This document shows positions 11,920 through 23,062 of a stretch of DNA of 64,000 nucleotides, piece after piece. The first letter of the stretch is position 1. Each line of letters starts with the position of its first letter. The notes under the pieces are model-generated. The model saw only the letters and a program-made list of their open reading frames with translations. It did no database searches and was not told where the DNA came from. The translations under genes and the position numbers were made by a program. Origin of the DNA: Amphibalanus amphitrite (lineage: Eukaryota > Arthropoda > Thecostraca > Balanomorpha > Balanidae); contig NW_024881842.1 of the NCBI RefSeq assembly GCF_019059575.1, positions 124,001-188,000 of the forward strand, given 5' to 3'.

Positions 11920-13098
11920 TCGTCGAATTGGCCCACTGGGGACCGCACTCGCAGTGTCTGCCCACCACCAGCGACCCACAGTGGCCGCCGCAGCTGCGAC
12001 GGCGGCGACTGTGGATCAGCGATGTTTGCCCGCTGGTTTGCGCAGCCGGCACAGGTCACACGGCCTCCGAGACACTGTTGACCGAGCTAAACTGACCCCG
12101 CCATCCGCCGCTGCCGCTGTTGTGCATGTTGACCCAACCCAGTTCGGTCAGTTGCACTGGCAGCTTAGCGTATCCGGTTTTGTTGCTTGCCAAAGCGTAG
12201 CTTAGACCCATGAAGGACCGGTGAAGTGTTTTTTTTTTACCAAAATTTTTACATGCGGCTCTTTAGTTTCACATGATCAGGTAAGCTGACAGCTAAACGA
12301 TTTGTGAAAAGATGCGGCGATCATCTGACCCTTTACCTTTTTTGCCATCTCATACTTTCCTCCATCTTCTTTGCTCCTCCTCTTCTCTCTTCCCGTCTCC
12401 CCTCCCCACCGTCGCTCAGTCTTCCCACCCTCCGGAGCAGTTTTTGCGCTGCCGCTGGCGTCTCGTCCAGGATCCATTACCACCGGTTGTGTCCTGTTTA
12501 TGTATTTACCAAAAGCCGGTATCTATCACAACAGCAGTGCTGGTGTCAGTCGCGCCACCCGCCGCCGTGGCGTGGTGTGATGCGGCGAGACGTGGTGTGG
12601 CGCTCGGCGCCGCCTCTCGCCGCCGATTGTGCGCTGCGCCACAACAAACATGGTCCGCTGGGCCGGCGCGAGCACCAACATGTGCACAATGTGAACGAAG
12701 TGACCTGGGCGCGGAGGCATGAGGGCATGGCTCAAGAGTGGGTTTGAGTGTCGACTAGGACAGAGCAGATCCACACTCTGAACAACTGGCGAGGTTTTGA
12801 GAGATCGTTGCTGCGACGGCAGCCGTCGTGACTCACTATGCTATCTGCCGGCGCTAGTTTTTGGCGAGCAGAGTTGCTGAACTTTTGTAGCGAGGCTGCC
12901 GAACCAAGAGATATAGATGCGGAAAGGCGTAGGTGGAGCTGTTTTGAGTGGGAAGTTTTAAACGGCTCGCTTGCTATTTGTGCTCAAAGTTTTGATGTCC
13001 TGCATCTTCTTTGAAATACTGTGCCATAATATATAATAGCAGAGACGCCAGAATGCATAACCTTAGTAGAAGTCTGTAGGTAACCTGTGATCAGCTTT

Positions 13099-13124
13099 CT
13101 GACCTGAACCTTTCTCTTCACCAG
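13099..13124 (+). promoter_or_regulatory. Candidate splice acceptor for a 5'UTR intron of Eph
   Basis: A branch-point-like CTGAC (13099-13103) is followed by a pyrimidine-rich stretch (TTTCTCTTCACCAG) ending in AG at 13123-13124. The spacing of about 20 nt is typical. If it is used, the start-codon exon begins at 13125 and an upstream noncoding exon exists. No transcript evidence is available here, so this is inference. Confidence 0.45.
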
Positions 13125-13130
13125 GTGACT

Positions 13131-13151
13131 ATGTGTGGTGACCAGCGGTGA
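13131..13151 (+). other. Possible uORF of six codons
   Basis: ATG at 13131 reads MCGDQR and stops at TGA 13149-13151, 35 nt before the Eph ATG and out of frame with it. It matters only if transcription or splicing places 13131 in the mRNA leader. Confidence 0.25.
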
Positions 13152-13184
13152 CCTGTGGTGACCTTCGGTGACCTGCGCTGACAG
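13139..13184. repeat. 10-bp TGACC array just upstream of the Eph start codon
   Basis: TGACC or TGACA begins at 13139, 13149, 13159, 13169 and 13179, an exact 10-bp period. The middle three are perfect TGACCT half-sites separated by 4 bp (a DR4 arrangement on the minus strand as AGGTCA). The copy at 13169 also supplies an in-frame TGA that rules out a start upstream of 13187. Confidence 0.6.
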
Positions 13185-13186
13185 AC

Positions 13187-13256
13187 ATGGCGCTGTCGTC
13201 AGCCGCACTGCTGGCGCTCCTGGCGCTGCTGGCAGGACCGGCGCTGGCAGAGGAAG
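13187..13256 (+). CDS. Eph: Eph receptor tyrosine kinase, coding exon 1 (signal peptide)
   Basis: The ATG at 13187 (context ACAGACATGG) opens 23 codons plus one base, reading MALSSAALLALLALLAGPAL then AEE. This is a classic signal peptide: a short polar start, a Leu/Ala core at residues 5-16 and an Ala-X-Ala-type cleavage site near residue 21. An in-frame TGA at 13169-13171 shows this is the first possible start. The exon ends at a consensus donor, G then GTAAGT at 13257, in phase 1, and this phase fits the acceptor of the next exon at 34147. Linking a tiny exon to one 20.9 kb away is inference. It rests on phase, on splice-site quality, and on the Eph family's known layout of a signal-peptide exon, a very short second exon and a large ligand-binding-domain exon. 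The protein is a type I membrane receptor for ephrins. Confidence 0.8.
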
Positions 13257-14257
13257 GTAAGTTCCAGAACTTCTGCCGTTACCCGAAGGCCAGTGCTGGC
13301 TCGAGACAGCGCTGCTTCAGAGGGCTGCAGATTGAGAATAGTGCTGGTTCAGACTAGCCGTAACCAGGACAGACCAGCGCTCTGTCTTAGACCAGCGCTG
13401 GGCTCCTGTCAGCCGGCGCGCTGCGGTGGGTCCATCTGTAGCCATCGGGAGCACATCTGGGCCGAGTTGGTCGACCCGTCGAATGCAAATGGCGCTGTCC
13501 AGCCCCAGTTTCGGCCTGTCCGGCTAATGGCCTAATGAAAGGCGCTCCAGTATCGGAGGCAGACTGGCAGTCAGTCAGGGACGGCTCCAGGGGGCTCCAG
13601 GGACCACCGCGCCGGCCAGGAGGGGGAGGCGGCACGTGGGGCAGCTACGGCGAGTCTCAAGCGAAAAGTGTAGCCTCAGTTATGAAACTCGTGTAAAAAA
13701 ATAAGTTATGAATCCGTAATTCTGTTTCTTTTTCCGTTGAAGGAGTGTATGACCTTCATAGAGGACTTATTAAATCAGCGTGATCGGCTGCATGCGGTTT
13801 TTTAAAATTCGTCAGTTATTTCTAGGTAGCTTGTTGATGCAATGCCCCTTTAGTTTGATGGATAGTACGTTACTATTTTTGGTTCGTTGATGACTTCTTT
13901 GTGGGCTAAACGATGCCGTAATTAAACGGAATTTTTCATAGCTGAAACATCACAGGGCATATTCAATCAAAACATCTGGCGACGGCTCCATGCAAAGGCG
14001 ATGGAAGACAACTTAATGAATGGGATATGAATCACCGTTTATCTTAGGCCCATATTTATGGCACAGGGAACGTTAATCCACCAATAATGTTTGGAGTTAC
14101 AAGATAACAGTGTCATATTGTGAAGTTGATTTATCTTCTCTGGATGGAATGTCACATTCGATAATGCTGAGTGCGGTGGAGTACATTATTTATTCTCTCC
14201 CGTCAGTGGTGTCTATGTTTATGTCTGCCACTGAGCTAATTCTACCAGGGATATTCT

Positions 14258-14335
14258 GCCACCACCGTCGCTGCCGCGGCTACCACCGCCGCCATTACCG
14301 CCGCTGCCGCTACCTTTACCGCCGTCACCGCAGCC
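14258..14335. repeat. CCG/ACC trinucleotide repeat
   Basis: Imperfect ACC, GCC and CCG triplets run through this intronic segment. Confidence 0.6.
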
Positions 14336-17300
14336 ACTTCTGCTGACGGGACCGGGATGGACGATGATGGACTCGGTCCGAATGCCGTGGGCGCAGCGTA
14401 CGGCGGCGGCCGGCCTCATCACGCGCTCACACGCGTCTGTGGTGCGCTGGTAGCCCGCCCTCCGCCGTCGACGCACAGAAAAACTGCAGGAATGAGCCCC
14501 TCGCCGTGCGAAGACGCCTCGCCGGTCCTTTTGGTGTGGGATGTCGCGCGGCGCGGCGCCGGTCTCCCCACCGCAGAGGGCGTTTTTGCGGGCAGATCCG
14601 GCGTGTGAGACTCGGCGGGCAATTGGGCAGTGCTCGGAGGCGTCGCCAAATTTAGCAGAAATGTCACTGAAGTGGCAATAAACGCCGCATCGGGGCGGGT
14701 GGCGGCAAAAACGAGCGACGTGCCGAGACGGGGCGGCCCGCCGCGCCACAGGGGAGGGGGTCTGACAGCGCGGAGGGCCCGGAGGTCACGACAGACGGCG
14801 GTCACGACGGTCGAATTAGGGTCCTCGCGATCCGCCAGTGACGCCTCCCGAGCTGGCGGCGGTGCCGGCCCTCATGTCGCGCGGCCTCGTCGGCACAAAG
14901 ACGGGGAGCGGCGACCGGTCGACGATCAAGGTCAGCCTCGGTCACACTTTGTTTACGGGTCGGTGACGGGCCCTGCCGCCGCCGCCGGTCGGGCTCCGGT
15001 TAATTGGCCTCCTAATGACGTCCATCGGCGGTTCGAGCCCGGCCACCGGCGGGGAAGGAGGCTGTTTTTGTACCGCTCAGCCGCTCACCTGGCCTGGTGT
15101 GGAGAGGCTCACTGATCGAGAGGCTCGCTCGAAGCTTACCCAATACCCATGGCCTGCGTCCGAATGCTGCCATAGCGTCGCCATCACCGCTCCCATGGGC
15201 GCATTCCGCACGGATTAAATCTCCTTACGTTTGATATTTCTGCATTTGAGGTACTAATGTAGCCTTCACACAACAATAGAAAACTCAATATCAATTATAA
15301 TAATGCATTGATCGTACTCAGTGACCCCAGCCTTATCTGCATCTTAAGTAGCCATTCCCGAAAAGGTTAGACGTCGGCCAGTGCCGTTGGCGCACACGGT
15401 GTCAGCGCGCGCTGGCGGCTGCGGCTCCGGTGGTCCGGGCTACACTGCGGGACCGCGGCGGGCGATGTCCGGCCTTGTTCGGCCGTGTCTGTGCGGCCAT
15501 TGTCGCAACTCATCCGCGCCGCCGCGGACGTAATCCTGCCATTTCGGGCGGACATTGCTGTGACGATGATACCGGTCTCCATCACTTGGCCAAGCTGGCG
15601 GTCTGAAACGTAGGGTAACGCTGAGGGTGTGGGGGGGGGGGAGGGGGCGAGCGAGACCCGACCTTTTCGTCCACCAACGCCGCGACGCCGACGAGGCGAC
15701 AAGGTGATGACCACGTCTGGTTTTCAGCGGAGCACGGGCCATGAAGTTTAATCTTCGGACAACGAAGGTGCCGGGGCGGGCTTTGGCGGCCTATCCGCTC
15801 GGCGATGAGGCTTTACATTAGTTGGTTCAACGCGACCCTTCTAGCGGCGTAGGACCGATGTGAGGAGAGGGGCGGAGTCGGACTCCCTGCCAGTCGGACC
15901 CGGCTCTGTTTGTTTGTCTGTTCGGGCCGCCCACCTGCCCGTCTGTCTGACTGAGACTGGGCACCGGCTGCTCGAGTGACGTCCGCCGGCCCAGGCGCCG
16001 TGGCGAGACGGCCCGCGGCGAGCTCGCGTGTCGGCCTGTCGTGGCGCCGCGGCGTATTGGCAGGCCGCGTGTCTCATTTCCGGCCCGGTCTCGTGTCGGA
16101 AAGTGGCCGACTGTCCTCCCGGCCTCATTACGGACAGCGTGTCCGCGTGTCCGGACTCCTAGGCGGGTGTGTTCTTTGTGTCCGACTCAGAGTGTTGGAC
16201 TGACGAACATGCTTCTGGGTCGACCATCCGGTATGTTCAAACATCAGCCGAGCATGGTCGGCACAGTCTGACAGAGGACTCACGTGCTTCCGACACGAGG
16301 CAGACTCCACTGAGCAGCTGTGAGCCGGCTGTCGCCTTTGGTCGTCCACCGTCGCTCCTCCGCTGCTCTCACGCCCTCGCGGCAGCGGCGGAGGTCTGCG
16401 GGAAGCCCTGACCGCACCCCGGGCGGCGCACCCGAGCAGCCGGACCAGGGAGTGGCCTCGGAACCGTGACGCGGCCGGAGCTGCAGCGACAGCGGCCGCC
16501 GAGCGTAGCTGCACGGCCAGATTGAGAACCCATTATGGGCGCGACGAGCACAGCCTACAGGGTGACTGAGCGACGAACATGGACTACAGGGTGACTGAGC
16601 GAATAACACAGACTACAGGCGATCAAACGATGATACTAGGAGACGCCGCGTCGGCAGTTCTGCGACTCTGACGGATGTTTCGCAACGCATACTTGGAGGA
16701 AATCTTGCCGCGCTATGCTGCGCTTTACTGAATCATACTGCTCCATGTTGCACTTTACTTGCGCCATACCCTGACCACTCCGTGCTACCGCATGTCCTGC
16801 CTCGCCATACACCTCGAGACTCTGTACCAGGTGCTGCTGCACCACTCGAGGATCTGGGTCACCGGTTAGCGTGTCGGCGTGGTGCGGAGAGGCGGGCTAA
16901 TGCGGCCGGCCACTCCCTGGCCCACTGCACCCGGCTGGAGTTCACTCCATCCTCGCAGATAAAAAGCGTGTCCCGGCCGCTGTGGTCAGCGTCAGGAGGT
17001 GTGCGCTTCAAGTAGCACATGTCGTCTGAGTAGGTCACTGTCGCTTCTGACAGTGTTGCTCGATGGGGTAACGTTTGATTCGACCTTGTGTCAGCTATTT
17101 ACGATGTCGCCGGTGTATTACACAAGCGACATGTGCAGGTGGGAGACGGGAGTGCAAATAGCGCGGACATTTTCCATGGCTGCCCAGTCAACTTGGGAGT
17201 CATCAATGGAGACTCTGTATAGTGGAACATAATTTTATTTCAGCAGCTGGGTGAACTCTCCTAGAAATGCTGCTGTATTTTCTAACGCATTTTTCTCTCA

Positions 17301-19869
17301 TTTCACCTTCTGACCTCTCGTTCTCTTAGAGCTCTCCAACTCTTTGCCAACACCTCCCACCCCTACCTTTCCTCTGCACTCCCTTTCCTCCCTCCTCCGT
17401 GGCTCACCATTCTCCCGATGTCTGCATCCGCTCTGGTGGTCGACATTTATCGGCGAGTTTCGGAGAGCGACGACCCTGGATGTCGGCGGCGACAGTTAGT
17501 GTCTGCGGTCTGCCGCCAACCCTGCTGCCGCTGCCCGACGGGCCATCCGATAGCGTATTAATTACTAAGACCCAACCGTCCTCGGTTGGACCTGGGCTCC
17601 ACTGCGGATGAAGTTTGGAAAGGAAAAGAGGTGATTGACCTTTCTGGGGAGTATGATGCGTGAACGAAGTAAATTTGGTGTTTATGGCTCCAAATTAATT
17701 TTTGTTATTCACTATTTCTCTCACTTACTGATCTGTAAAACTGTATAACCCACCGCTCGATGCCTAAGAAAGTGTTATGTTATAGCACCACCTGGCAAGT
17801 GCCATCTCTTACGGACGTCGTTAGGGAGCCCCATTTGAATATTATACCACCGGGAGCAGGGGGCACTGTTACGCAAGGACGCATTGCATAGCTCAGCTGG
17901 GTGCCACTAACGCCGTAGACGCGACATGGGTCAAGGCGGAGGGTGGCCAGGCGTCAGGTTAACCCTGAAGAATGTCGTGTCGTGGGTAAGCCGAGGAGGC
18001 GGATGTCACCTGCAGATGTGCTGGGTGGCTCGACAGAGAGACAACCCGGACGTGTGGTATCCAGGCGGCCGTGTGGTGGCCAGGAGCGTGACCTGTTGCC
18101 TCCTGGCCTGACCTCGGGACAAGGAAGCGCCAGCGGAGGCGTGACCCACGTCGATGAGTCGTTTTCCCTCAGCACGCACCGGACGGAAATGGTCGCGACT
18201 GGCGGGACACTTTGGCCCGCCTTTTTGGTGACAGCAGGCACGACAGTGCTCCTGGGGTCACTAAGGGTCAACGTGACCGTTACGGCAATCGACCGACGCC
18301 CTGCCGGCCGACTGACCGACGCCCTTCTAATTGGTCAATATCGGTAAATGCGGCCGTCGTCCGGCGACTGATGAATGCGCCACGTTATTGCGGATCGCTT
18401 AATTAAACGTTGACGGTGAGCTGTCTTGCCACGATCTCTGAATGGGATCTGGGGATCGTGGCTTCACGATCAACGACGGACGAAGAGGGTCATGCGAATG
18501 AAACGGCGTCGTTCATCACACGTCAGTCGACCCCCGAGTCTTCCTGATGAGACTAGAGGCGCTGGATTTCTGTCTCGCCCGCCGACTGTCCGAACTTCTA
18601 AAGCAGATCTGAAGCGCTCGTCACCCAGAGTACCAAGTACCGAAGACGTCAATAGAGCTGGTGCGGTGCCCCGGACTCGCGGGGCGGATGACCAGGCCTG
18701 GGCGTCCCGGGAGAATACTCATCGGCTTCTAATCTGATCTGTCGTGCAGATGAGGCCAACACGCGCCGCGGGCTCCAATGCGCATGGACGCGCCACGGTG
18801 ACGGCAGTAATAGAAATCATCCACGCTGGGTGCCAGCCGGGCGAGGGAGGCTGCGCTGCCCGCATACTGATGTGAAGGGCCGTGCGATGCGCGAAGGGCG
18901 GCGCGGGATGACATGGGCTGAACGTGTCTGGGCTGGGGTGGGGCGCAGATGGTCACAGGCTGGAGGCACGGCTCGGCGTCCGGCACTTGGTCCGGTGGCC
19001 GGAGATTGAAGGCGCCGCGTGACCGCGTAACGAGGCATGCGGCGTGATTTAGAACTCCGTGACTCGACGTGACGACCCATGATCAGAGGCAGCGTGACGT
19101 GGGCGTCACCCTCACTGTCCGTGCTCGACGACCGCCGACGTCACCGGCGCCAGGGCTGCCTGCCACCCTGGCCTTCCCCTCCCCTCTCCCCGGCACAGAT
19201 AACAGATCGGCCATCTCCCCCGACGACGCGCACGCCTCTGTGTAGCTGTCGGGCCGACACAGACGCGCCCCCGCCCCCCGGCCCGCCTCCGCCGGAGCTG
19301 CCGTCGGCTTCGGCGCCCCGGCTCCTTTGATGTTGCACCGAGCAAAACACGTGTGCAAATGGGCCCGCCTGTTTACTGGCGCCTGTTCTGGCGACGGAGC
19401 GAGCCGATGTCAGTCTGTGATCGGGCCGATGTCGGCCCGATGTCGGACCGATATCGGGTCCGAGGTGGAGGGCCAGGGACCGTCACGGACAATGCCGAAC
19501 GGTCAGCCGCCGACAGCGGGCGTCAGCGGCGCTGAGATCAGCACGAGCAGCGTCAGCCCAGCGGTCAGCGTCGGTGCCGTGCGCGGTCACGCTCTGATCA
19601 ATTTAAGATGACCGCTTGCATGTCGGAATCACACGGGTTTCATGCAGCTGGACGACTAAAAGAATGGGTGCTAATTGAAATACACATGTAGTTTTAGGTT
19701 TTAGGCGAGTTTTTGCTGCTTGGTATGCTAATTGTATCGCGATAGAGGGCACGCGACTGTCACGCGGTATGCCTCTGGTGATGGTATCGACTCGCCGGAA
19801 GCTGTTTTAGCAAATACTGCCGCTGCTGCCGCTCTGCACGTGCTAGCCTGGGTGGCGTTAGGCGGTCTA

Positions 19870-19955
19870 CAGCCAGTGGTCAGTGGTCGACAGTCGACAG
19901 TAGGCGGTCGACAGTAGGCGGTCGGTGGTCGGCGGTCGGTGGCCGGCCGACGGGT
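19870..19955. repeat. GGTCGACAGT/GGTCGGTGG minisatellite
   Basis: Short units such as GGTCGACAGTAGGC and GGTCGGTGG are repeated in tandem with small variations. Confidence 0.6.
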
Positions 19956-22900
19956 CGCTTCGCCGGTAGGATTACGCGGTAAGCCGCCCGCATCGGCCGG
20001 CCAGACGATCGGAAGCCGAGATCCAACTGAGCTGATGGCCTTTGGAGCCGCCGAAAGGAAATGCCGGACTTATGGGGTCGAAGGCATGGGTGAAAGATTT
20101 GCGGTCGAGCCTCTCTCTCAGCGGCGCTCACTGATACTCGTATCTCTTCCCAAAGCTTTCGTCAAGTCATCTTTGCAGTAACTATGCGTTGCACTTTGAA
20201 TTTTGCACTTTTCAACATTTCTCTTCTTGCTGACCGCCGTTTGATAGTCCGTTTGACTACGACAAGGCTGGGCATATTTTGTCCACTTCATGTTCTTTCC
20301 TCTCGTCTCCTCTCATCTCCTCTCCGTCTCGTCTCCGTCTCCGGTCTCCGGGGTGTCGTCACGGCTGGCGTCTCAGAGGAGGCCGGGGCTGCCGACCTCA
20401 TCCTCGCGCCACAATGGCCCCGGCTGCGCCACAATAGCCGGCTTCTCCGCCGGCCATTGCGAGCGGCCGCCACAAACGAGTCCGTGTCACGCACAGCCAC
20501 ACGCACAGCTACACCTCACGCAGATGCAGCGACTCTGTGCTGTCCAAGCCTCTGGCACTGTCGCTGCTGTATCTTGGCCTCGGTAAAGATGCTGTAGGAC
20601 AATGAGGAGAACATCGCAATCGTCTGCTGGTGTGTGCCATCCTAGGGCAGAAATGACCTCGGAAGGCCCGGGAGTGGGTGCAGTGGAGTGATTTCTAACT
20701 GGATTTTGTGGCGTCTCGGGCGGATCTGAGGCGGATTGGACGGTGATCCCTGGTGGGTCTGCTGGTTTGATATAAATCGGGAATACCTAAGTATGATATA
20801 TTTTCAGGTTGATAGCGGCGCTGTGTTCTGATGAATCGCCGCTAAGACAATCCTTCCATAGAATAGTTGCAAGGTGACACGTAAAATTTGTAACGCATTT
20901 TACGACTCACTAGTGATGAGGCTACAATTTATTTTCACCCTTGGATGTTTCTTGTAAACGAGCGGTTGAGTTGGTAAATCGTTTTGAGCAGCTTTTCATC
21001 ACGTTCAAGTGGCGGACCTGGCGCCGCTGTTCCCTTGCGCCAAGCACGTGCTCACCCTGCGTCCTCCACGCCGGGGGCAGGTGGAAGGCGTTTGTCTCCA
21101 CAGAGACGCGTGTTGTCTGCGAGCGTAATCCTCGCCGGTCTGGTGCGGACAGGCACGGCGCGGCTTAGCGCGACCACGGGATGACGCGCGCGTGCCGTCT
21201 GCGCGGAGAGCAGGGCTAGTTTACGGGGATTTGTGCGGCCGGTCCCCTCTGGCTGTCACACACAAGTGTTCCGGCGGGTCTGGCTTCAGTCATGTCGGTC
21301 TGTCCGCGGGGCAGCTGTCAACTGTCCAGCTGTCAGCGGGCGTCCAGCTGTCGTCATGAAATTGTTACTCTCGAACCGTTCCCCTCGGTGCCTGGCCCAT
21401 CCCCTCCACACCCTATCCCCGCTCTGCCGGAGGTGTCCTGGCCGCAGCATCACGTAATTTCTCGGCCGTTCGGCGGCCGTTCCGTACTCCGAGGACGATG
21501 ACTCTTACGATCGCAGCGAGCGACTCACGAGCTGCCCTCACAGTCCCGTGGGAACGCGACCGTCCCGACCGCCAGTAATGACGCGATGACGCGCCCAGCT
21601 CCGATGCAACTGATGAGAAAAAGTCCACCAGTCAGACAGCCTGGCCGATTCTGCAATATTCGTGTGCAGAGTTTCCTTGATGGTCGAACCGACTGCTGAG
21701 CGATGGTGTTGTGAGTCATTGCTCGAGCGTAGGTATGTATGACGTCTTGAGGTGATGTATTTCCGGTTCATTGATGCCCGCATCGTGGTGTGCTGCTGCT
21801 CTGATGGTGGTTTTTCCCAGCCGACAGGGTCGAAAGCATCGTGATGGACGTCTTTCATTTTAGATGCTTGCTATGACTGGATGACTAGGTATGTTGCTGG
21901 GTGAGAATTGCAAACCGTCCCGTTAGTTAGAGATTCTGATGTGCTCTTACGCGGTCTCACGGTCTCGCTGCATTGTCCGTCTCGTCTCGCCGTCCTCGTA
22001 ATCATGGCCATCTCTCCATTTCTCTTCTCGGTCGGTCCGGCGGCGTCGGACACCAGTCTGGCGTCCATTACAGCCCACCCAGACCACTGTCCGCTCGTCG
22101 CTGGTCGCCTCCCGTTCGTCTTCTCTGACCATTTTTCACGACCGACCACGGCGCGGTGAATAAAACTCCATCCATCACCGCGCGCCACCGCCACCGCCGG
22201 CCGGAACATAGTCGACAACGACGATCCGGAACCGTCGATCCGTCATCGCCGACCGCGACGACGGCCGACGCCCATTGTTGGCAATTTGGGCTAGGTAATT
22301 CGGCCCGGCGCGAGCGATCGCCGTGAGCGATGGCCGCGCGTGACGTCACGTCACGTCGGCCCCGACGGAGCGTCGTCGGCAGCGACGGAGAGCGTCGGGA
22401 TCGACGCCGGTGGTGTCCCGCGGGGCGGCGGGCCGGCGGTGGCCGGTCGTTTGGGTGATTGGTGCGGACGCGGCAGGTCCGCCGTATCACCGGCCGGCCT
22501 ACTGCCGTCGTTAGGGGCCGTCTCCCCGGAGACGACCTGGCGGGCCCGACGGGCCACAGATGGACTCGGAACGAGAGTGATGGTGGGTCGGAGCCCTGGG
22601 GGTGGACGGGGGCTGGTGGCGCAGAAGGAATGGAGACGGGATGGAGAAAGGTGATGTGGAGGATATCGGGACTGGTCTTATGCATTGTGGCTACGGGATG
22701 CTGACAATCGCGGGCGATGCTTGTTCTAAAATAATACGATGATAATCTGAGTAGTTTTATGCCTGCCAGGGAATGTAGCACCTATTTTAAGTGCCATTTC
22801 TAGCTAAGCATCCGCCTTCGAAAAATGACCGCGGCAATAACCCATAAAAATAACGTATAAGTCCTTCTCCGAAGAGATCTGGATGACTGACAGCTACCAG

Positions 22901-23021
22901 ATTACCACTCCTCACATCCACCTTACCCGGCGGAGTCCGCGGGCGACCGCGCAGCGGAACTGTCGGCTCAGCGCGGATCTCTGACTCGGGAGGGAGCTCT
23001 CACCGCTCCCCACGGCGACCC

Positions 23022-23062
23022 GGGCCACTGACCCCGGCTGGTCCAGCCGGGGTCAGTGGCCC
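23022..23062. repeat. Perfect 41-bp palindrome with 20-bp arms
   Basis: The arms 23022-23041 and 23043-23062 are exact reverse complements around a single T at 23042. The core is CACTGACCCCGGCTGG and its complement. Such a palindrome can form a cruciform or RNA hairpin. A read-through foldback artefact of assembly is an alternative. Confidence 0.85.

Larger units (their letters stand above)
1..13124. other. Upstream flank of the Eph gene, no supported protein gene
   Basis: The stretch is mostly GC-rich sequence. Its many short open frames on both strands overlap one another, have no recognisable domain and are what high GC content produces by chance. It holds the SINE-like piece, foldback repeat, AT-rich patch, AGGTCA repeat and minisatellites listed separately. 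If the splice acceptor at 13123-13124 is used, the promoter and at least one noncoding 5' exon of the Eph gene lie somewhere in this stretch or before it. I could not place them from sequence alone. Segments 2160-4300, 4810-5590 and 6850-8750 show nothing I can name. Confidence 0.6.

Noticed and set aside
15025..15050. Box B-like GGTTCGAGCC suggesting another tRNA or SINE
   Set aside because: No box A at the right distance and no tRNA-like arms around it.
22068..22781. A 237-codon minus-strand frame
   Set aside because: It is basic, low-complexity and Arg/Pro/Ser-rich as expected from GC-rich DNA, with no recognisable domain and competing frames on the other strand.
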